Below, piece by piece: positions 52,601-61,600 of a stretch of 64,000 nt of DNA. A program made the position numbers and the translations under genes. Where the stretch lies: the NCBI GenBank assembly GCA_948146395.1, contig OX411558.1, positions 50,393,122 to 50,457,121 of the forward strand. Reading direction: 5' to 3'. The notes below the pieces were generated by a model that saw only the letters and a list, made by a program, of their open reading frames with translations, made no database searches and was not told the origin of the DNA. How positions within the stretch are numbered: the stretch's first letter is position 1; each line of letters opens with the position of its first letter. The DNA is from Fragum whitleyi. Taxonomy: Eukaryota; Mollusca; Bivalvia; Cardiida; Cardiidae.

Positions 52601-55600
52601 CTGGAAGCATTTTGTAAGAGTTATGCCCCTGTTTTTACTTAGATTATTTGCATAATCCAGCAGCTGCAGCCAACCTGGCACCCGTAGGCCGTGCTCCTGT
52701 TTTGTGATTAATGTTCAACAAAATATCCATCATTTTCAATTATAATCTTGCACAGTCCTTCTTTTCATTGAATATCAATAATGTTTTAATGGTATTACTG
52801 TGGAGAAAAATACCGGTATCTGCTCTGCGATCATGTCCTTCCAGAATAACAAAAGTTGGCACTTTGTTTCCATAATATACCCAACTTTGCATGCAAGTGC
52901 ACATGCAAAGTAGGTTATAGTTGGCAAACACTTCATACTATTTTGTCATCCTTAATGCAGGTCTGGTAAGGCCATCTAGCTAATGCAATATGACTGAATC
53001 ATTATTAAATGTTGTTTAAACCTTTGCTGTTTAATCCCTGCTTTTTACGTGCCTGTGATTTTATGTGATTTTACATTTGAAATTGGACAGGTCCAAAATT
53101 TTGTAAAACAGGAAAGGGTTAAACCTGATTTTGTACAGTAGAAATAAAGTACTCAAATAATATAATCAGTTACCAGAATTACCAATAAACTTGATAAGAC
53201 GTAGCCTTGTTTGTGATTGATAAATATAGTTAGTTCAGTGCGAAACAGTTGTAACTGCCTATAGACATAGTCAGTTACAACTGTTTCACGCTGAGCCATC
53301 AAAATGATATACCAATATATATAGTTTTAACCCTTGTCAAGAATTTACCTGCTGTAGGAGGTGTAGACAAAGATCAGTCTCATTTTTTTACAGAAAGCTA
53401 TATTGGGTTGATGCTAAACTTGTTAGTATTTTGGTGTCGGAGTTGAACGGTACGAGTATAAAGACAATACAAACTGGGGGTATTCTGAGACGACCTAGAG
53501 CTTTAGTTGTTAATCCTTTCACTGGGTATGTAACAGTCTGATCTTAGTCTACTCAAATTTGTTGATGCTAAACTTGTCAGTATTTTGGTGTCGGAGTTGA
53601 GCAGTACGAGTATAAAGACAATACAAACTGGGGGTATTCTGAGACGACCTAGAGCTCTGGTTGTAAATCCTTTCACTGGGTATGTACAGATCTGGGACCT
53701 ATTTTACTAAACATCTTACAATCATGTTTTGGGTTATTCAAATAGTAAAGCTGCTTCTACAGTAGTAACTAAATAGGAAATTCTGCAATGCATTATCTTA
53801 TTGGAATCGTCTTCTAAAGACGACTTCAATAAGATATTGCAAGGCAGAATCTCACAATGAATGAAAACACCGGGTACAATTTGGGATTTTTTAGTTTTGA
53901 TAAATTTTAAGCTCCACTTGCCGAAGGCCAGCAATTATTGTCATGGCGGAGTGTCCATCATGCGTGCGTCCGTTCCTAAACTTTTTAGCTCACCTGAGCA
54001 CATCATGCTCAAGGTGAGCTTTTGTGATCATTGAATGTCCTTCAACCATCATTTGTTGAGTGTCGTGCGTCTTCATGCATCACCAATTGAAGTGTTTACA
54101 CTCTAGAGGCCCCAATTATTGTCCAATCCTCATGAAACTTGGACAGAATGTTTGTCAGGTCACAAGGATGAACCCTAATGAAAATGGGAAGGATCCATGC
54201 CATATCACAGGAAAAGGGGCTTAATGACAATTTTCTTGTTTTCACTCTAGAGGCCACAAATATGGCCCAATCTGCATGAAACTTGGACAGAATGTTTGTA
54301 AGGTCACAAAGATGAACCCTATTGAAAATGGGAAGGATCCATACCATATCACAGGAAAAAGGGCTTAATAACAATTTTATTGTTTTCACTCTAGAGGCCA
54401 CAAATATGGCCAAATCCTCATGAAACTTGGACTGACTGTTTGTCAGGTCACAAGGATGAACCCTTTTGAAAATGGGAAGGATCCATACCATATCATGGGA
54501 AAAGGGGCCTTAATGACAATTTTCTTGTTTACACTCTAGAGGCCACATATATGGTCCAATCTTCATGAAACTTGGACGGAATGTTTGTCAGGTCACAAGG
54601 ATGAACCCTATTGAAAATGGGAAGGATTCATGCCATATCACAGGAAAAGGGGCCTTAATGACAATTTTCTTGTATACTCTCTAGAGGCCACAAATATTGC
54701 CCACTTCATGAAACTTGGTCAGAATGTTTGTAAGGTCACAAGGATAAACCCTATTGAAAACGGTAAGGATCTGTGCTAAATCACTGGAAAAGGGGCCTTT
54801 ATGACAAATTTCTTGTTTTCACTCTAGAGGCCACAAATATGGTCCAATCTTCATGGAACTTGGTCAGAATGTTTGTCAGGTCACAATGATGAACCCTTTT
54901 GAAAATCGGAAGGATCCATGCCATATCACACACACAAAAAAAATATGACCTTTGCTTGAAAATTTGCTTATCATTAAATGAGACAAAGATACAAAGGTGA
55001 GCAATCTTGGACCACCATGGTCCTCTTGTCTTGAAACATCTTCTCCTCCCAAACCAATGGGTGGATTTTAAAGAAACTTTACCAGAATATTCCTTGGGTG
55101 ACCCTTTTCTAAAGTTGTTCAATAAATTTGGATTGACCCTCAAATATGGGCGTGGTAGAGCGGGGCTTATTTTGAGCTTGAAATCTTTGAACGACATCTC
55201 CTCCTGAACCACAGAATAGATTTCAATGAAACTTTGCCAGAATGTTCTTTTGGTGACCCTCTTCTAAAGTTGTTCAAGAAATTTGGAATTACCCAAAAAT
55301 ATAGGCGTGCCAGGGTGGGGCTAATTTCGAAAACGAAATCCTTGAACAACATCTCCTGAACCACTGAGGTGATTCCGATGAAACTTTACCAAAATGTTCC
55401 TTTCATGACCCTTTTACATATTAGTGCTATGTGTTCACTTCTGATAGCTCAGTATCAATTTGGATAAAGACAGAATTCCTTCTATATGCTGGTTATTTTC
55501 ATTACCTTCTATTTTCAATATCTCTCTTTCAAAATCTTGAGATATTTAAGCCAGTGGAGCAATACAGGTCCTCTTGGGCCTCTTGTTTCGAAAGAAATTT

Positions 55601-58600
55601 AGTAAAACTGGCCCCTGATCTTAGTCTACTCATATTTGTTGATGCTAAACTTGTCAGTGTTGAAAAATCTTTCATTTCTTGAACAATAAAAGTTACATTT
55701 TCATTTCAAAGATAGATTGATCCTACACAAAAGCAAATATCTGCCATGTCAATACTTCTGTCAGCTCTGAAGACATGAAATAAATGGACACAGAAAAGTA
55801 CTCAATTGCAGTATGCCAAAACATGGGAAGCTGTTTTATGAAAAATCTTCATTAATTGACAGATATGCGTATTGGACAGACTGGGACCGTGATTCTTACA
55901 TTGGAAGGATTGGCATGGATGGATCTAAAGCAGAAAAAGTCATAACTAAGAAGATAGGCTGGCCAAATGCTCTGACCATTGATTTTGATACAAATAGGCT
56001 GTGGTGGGCTGATGCACATCTAGATTGGATTGAGTAAGTTATGACTTAAATTTTAATTCTAATAATATCAATATACAATAAATATTTATATTGCGAATTT
56101 CACGGGACTGTCAGATTCATTTAGCTAGAGATATATCTTGCTGTAAAGATTTAATGAATTTCATTGTGACCCAACAGCCCATATAAAAAATCAGTTGTTG
56201 TCGTAACCCTTACACATCATTTTCAAAAGCTCACCTATTAACTATTGGTCTGTTTTACAAGTTATTTTATATATTGTAGGCTTGCTAATGTTAAAGGTTA
56301 AAACAGACATGTGGATGGACAGTGAATATCCCACCCATTTGTTTTCACTGTGTTTTACATGTTTTAGGTCGTTAGTGCCTACACAAACATGGGTGGGGTA
56401 TTTCTCTTTACATATATTTACCTATATATTTACAGCCTTTCATCTTTGAGTCTAATGTGTTGTAGATTTGCTGCTGATGGTGTTACCAACAAACATGTGA
56501 TTAGATGAGGAATACCCACCCATTAAACGATTTTCTATCTCTGTATTTGAAATTCCACTTTATTTGATGTCCAAGAGCTACAGGGTTGAAAGTGCTTATT
56601 AATTAAGTGTATTTGCACTTTAATCCTCTTATCACTGGGACTTTGGTGTATTGTAGATTCGCTGATGTTGACGGTACAAACAGACATGTGGTCAGAAGGG
56701 GTATACCCCACCCATTTGCCATCACTGTGTTTGAAGACTGGGTTTACTGGACTGACTGGAATCATTTAACAATCGAGAAATGTAATAAATATACGGGGAC
56801 TAATTATACAGTTATACTGAATGTTACACATAGACCCATGGATCTACATGTATATCATCCTTTAAGGCAAAGGAAAGGTAATTATTCTATTCTTTAAGCT
56901 TGGCCATTTCTCAGCTACTATTTGCTTAATACTTTTGACTGGTTACAGATATAGTTTTCATGTTTCACATGTGCATTGCTTGTGACAAACCCTTTGTGTT
57001 GGTACCAAGTTCAAGTTCATCAGTCAAGGCCATTTGTCAATGTCAGAATTTAGAAATTTAAAACTTTAAAATTGGCCATAATTTTCCAGTGGTAATTGAT
57101 ATAGCCTTCATGTTTCAAATATTTATTACTTGTGACAAGACCTTTTATTCGAAAACTTAGGCAAGGATCTCGCCCAATTTTAAGGTCAAATTGTCAAGAG
57201 TAATAATTTCCATCATAAACACTCAAAGTTGACCATAACTTTCAATTTGAAGGAGATAGGGTGTTCATATTTCACATGTGCTTTGCTTGTGATAAGATCT
57301 TTTGTTGGTTTCAAGTTCATGGTCAACAATCAAGCTCAAGGTCTTTCTGTAGATATCTAAGTTTTTGGTCAAGGTCAAATAGTCAAGGTCATTAATGTTC
57401 ATCATAAAAACTCTTAATTGGCCATAACTTTTAATTGGAATGAGATTTTATCTTCTCATTTCATATGTTTATTGTTTGTGAAAAGATCTTTTTGTTGCTA
57501 CCAAGTTCAACTTGCTATCTTTAGCATATGCTATTATAACCATGGCATGGTAAACTGTTTTAAGTAAATTTTGGCTGTTGATTAAAAGCATACTTAATTA
57601 TCAAGCATTTATTTGGGGAGCATAATCTGTCACTATGTCTCTTGTTTACTTGTGATGTCAGAATACATGAAATCACATCCTATTTGATAGGCAATAAGGA
57701 ATGCTCTGTGTTGAGCAATGTTATACACCTTGAAAGTAAAGGGTGTCGGCATTAACATAAATGATGACAATAAGCCATGTTATGTTGTGTTATATATATG
57801 TTATACAGGTCAGAATCCTTGTGGGAATGACAATGGTGGATGCAGCCATCTATGTTTGATTGCCCCAGGGGGAGATAATTTCACCTGCGCATGTCCAGAT
57901 AGATTCTATGTGAACGACGACAACAAGACATGCACGGCCAACTGCTCTACAGCAGAAATGAACTGTGGGATATCTGATGAAAGGTAGGCATGAATTGATG
58001 GCTCAGCCTGAAACAGTTGTAACTCCCTATATGTTTATAGGGAGTTACAACCGTTTTGCGCTGAGCCATCGAAATGGACTTACCTCAACCCTTTCCAGTG
58101 CATTTTTTGTGATTTTTCCATTTTGATATCGCACTTGAGAAAATATTGTTTATGAAGCAATTTCTCCTTTTATAGGCCAGTTAAAAGAGTGGATGTATTT
58201 TGTGATCAATTGTAGTGTTGGGGCAACTGGCAAGCAGCTTCCAATTCTCTCTCATTCCTCTCTCAGGCAGATTTTGAAATCTGTCTTGAGCAAAACTATT
58301 TCGACTCGAGTCTGATTGACTTCATGTTTATAGTTTGATTGGCCTAGTGATTTGCCAAATGGGCAACTCCACAAACCTGTGTTTATGATTTAACACTATT
58401 TTGTTTTTATTGATAGATGTATTCCCAGACTGTGGTACTGTGACGGGACAAAAGATTGTAAGAATGGGGCAGATGAGCCTGATACTTGTCGTAAGTTATT
58501 TATCCTCTTAAAAGATGAAGAGAGTATTTGTTGATTTCATTGAGATATGAAACAAAAAAAACTAATCACACTGTATGAATACGCAAAGGGGATTCAAACA

Positions 58601-61600
58601 TGACTGTAATTAGGGTTTTAGTTTCACAATAAATATTATCTTCATATCTTATAATTCAATGTCATGAAGCAAAAATGTAAGAATTTGTCAGTTAAGAACC
58701 AGATTTCTTACAGGACTAATTTTTGTGGAACCCACAAAAAAGCTTCATCCTCAAAATTGTTTTCATTGGGGAATAAAGTCAACTTTTCAGTTAATCAGAA
58801 TGCATACATATTTAAAGACACAACTACAATTGCATATAAATAATTTCTTCCTAAATCCTAGAAATAATCTTGTGTATACCAAGATGATACTACACATATA
58901 TCCAGTCTAATCTTTATATGTTAGTTTTTAGTTTGTCAGTTTCAGATTGCATTGCCTATAAAATATGTTTAAAGGTCTTCCTTTGTCTGTAAAGTAGAGG
59001 AGGGTATATTGTTTCATGCTGTGTGTCTGTTCATCCAATCTTTCTATCCATCCATCCATCTTTCAATCCATAGACATTTTTCATTTGTGGACTCTATCTA
59101 AAAAGGAAGAGACCTAGAATCATGACACTTATGTAATTGTTGTCCATGACCTAGGGAGGTGCCAGTTTGTTATTTAGGCAAGAATGTGAAGGATCATGGT
59201 CACAATTGAACTTTGCCCGAAAACTGTTTACTGGACAATGGGCTAGTGGAAGGCATTTGTCTGCTTTGCTACAAATTTAGTTTCCACTGACACATTATTT
59301 TGTGACATAAATGAAATTCTATATATCATGATCCACAGTAATATGAACTACATTTGTACCTTATTACTTCTACAACAGCCAGACCCGTGTGTTCACCAGG
59401 ACAGTTTCGCTGTAAGAATGGTAACTGTACATATGGGTTTCAGACCTGTGACCTCCAGGATCAATGTGGTGACGGGTCAGACGAGGACGGCTGTGAGACC
59501 CATTCTTGTGAGGCATGGCAGTTCCAGTGTGATAACCATAAATGCATACCAGAAGGTTTGTACTATTTTTATGCCCCTGTATCGAGAAATCAGGGGCATA
59601 TTGTTTTACTCATGTCCGTCTGTCTGTCTGTCCGTCTGTCTGTCCGAAAACTTAACCTTTGCCTTTTCTCCAAAAGTATTTGACATACAAAGCTCAAATT
59701 TGGCATGATGATAGATCTCAATGATCATGCATCCGCTGGTACCAAAGTCAAGGTCATGTGACAAGGTCAAGGTCATCTGTCAAGGTCAAACTTTAAAAAA
59801 AATGCCGAAAACTTAACCTTTGCCTTTTCTCCAAAGTATTTGACATACAAAGCTCAAATTTGGCATGATGATAGATCTCAATGATCCGCATCCGCTGGTT
59901 TCAAAGTCAAGGTCATGTGACAAGGTCAAGGTCATCTGTCAAGGTCAAACTTTAAAAAAAAAATGCTGTTCCGGGGGCATTCGTGTTTCACAAACACATC
60001 TTGCTTTCAGAGATCTGGCATCCAATATCATTGCCTTCTTCATAGAACATCAGATTCAAAAACTCGAAATTATGAAGTCACTGGTTCCCTTATTGTGCCA
60101 CATATCCTTTGCAATATTTGTCTTCCACCAAGGGGGATAATCGTAAACCTGAGTTCGATAGAAGCTGGTGTGAGATATACCAGCCCTGCGTTCAGGATGA
60201 AAACGTTAGCGATGCGCTTTCGAAATGATACCTCGCTTTGCACGTATGCGCACATACAAAGCGGGGTATCATCTCAAAGCGCTTGGGAAGCGCTTTTACA
60301 TCCTGAACACAGGGTAGGAAACCATTTTTAGGTGCTCCAGCTGTGGTATTAAGACTGAAATATTTAATAAGAGTGGTGATAACCGTCTTCAATAAAAAAT
60401 CAATCAGGGATCTTTCTTATTGGTTTGCTCGGGTGTATTATTGGTGGATGGACAAAATGGCTATTTCTGGTAAGTTTCAACTAGTCTCGCTCAAGTTCTA
60501 CAATGATTAACCCTTTGCTCTTTAATCCCTGCTTTTTACGTGCCTGTGATTTTATGATTGAGAAAACGTTGTGAAAAAAGAAGAAATTGCTTCTGACAAG
60601 CAATTTCTTCTTTTTCCACACTATTTTCTACCCTACAGAATGGTTATTTTTCAAATTAAATCCACTTTAAATTTTCGTCTGCAAAACCTTTGAATTTGGA
60701 CATGTCCAAAATTTTGTAAAACAGGAAAGGGTTAAGTAGAAATTGGGCAATACAGACTAAGATCGACTAAGATTGATCTTAGTCTAAGTTGTTTGTAAAA
60801 TATAGGCACTTTCGATAGATTTGCACTAATCTTATGAAAAATTACTCCCTTTCTATTCTTAAATATTGATTTGGCAATATCTGTGTCAGCCCTGGTGGTG
60901 CTTAGATAAAGTTTCACAAAAATTAATTGAGTTAATGTACTTTAATATCTACAGGTTGGAAGTGTGATGGTGCGGATGATTGCGGTGACAATAGTGATGA
61001 ATCAACAAATATTTGTCGTAAGTTTTGTTCACTCATTACCAGATAACTGAACTTTTAATTCTAATTTAAATTTTATTTCTATTTTAACTTTTAATTCTAA
61101 GTAAAAGTCTGCAATTATGAAATTGTTTGTTTACTCAAACAAAAACACTCTTCTAAATAGAGAAATTGTTATTTATTGTTATTCTTCTAATAATTGGTAA
61201 CAATTATTTAAATTGATATAACTACACACAAACAAACATAGACAAATCAATCATAGTGCTTAAATCTCCAAAGTGCCTATGTATTGTCCAATGATTTTTA
61301 AGGGCAGAAAGATCCATGTTTCAAACGAGGACAAAGGTGGTAGAACCTCTTCCATAGTTAGATGTTTTTGACAACAACATCAAATGAAATACATGTATGT
61401 CTTAAAGAAAAGTTCTCTAACAAAAAGGTCTCAATGCAAGTAATTTAAGTTTTCTGTATCTAAATAATTTTCAAAAGGTAGCAAAAAACTGTTTCACATA
61501 GGATACTAGTTCCCTTTCTATTCTGAAATCTTTCATCTTTGAACAATGGATTTTATATATTTATCTTTCCAGACAAGAGGACGTGTGAGGCCAAGAAGTT

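Larger units (their letters stand above)
53697..55617. mobile_element. MITE family G, copy 3, split by nested insertions
   Basis: The left part 53697-53907 (GGGACCTATTTTACTAAACA, inverted ATTATCTTATTGGAATCGTC/GACTTCAATAAGATATTGCA) and the right part about 55591-55617 (ATTTAGTAAAACTGGCCC) belong together. The intervening 1.7 kb is the B-like element below. Confidence 0.75.
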
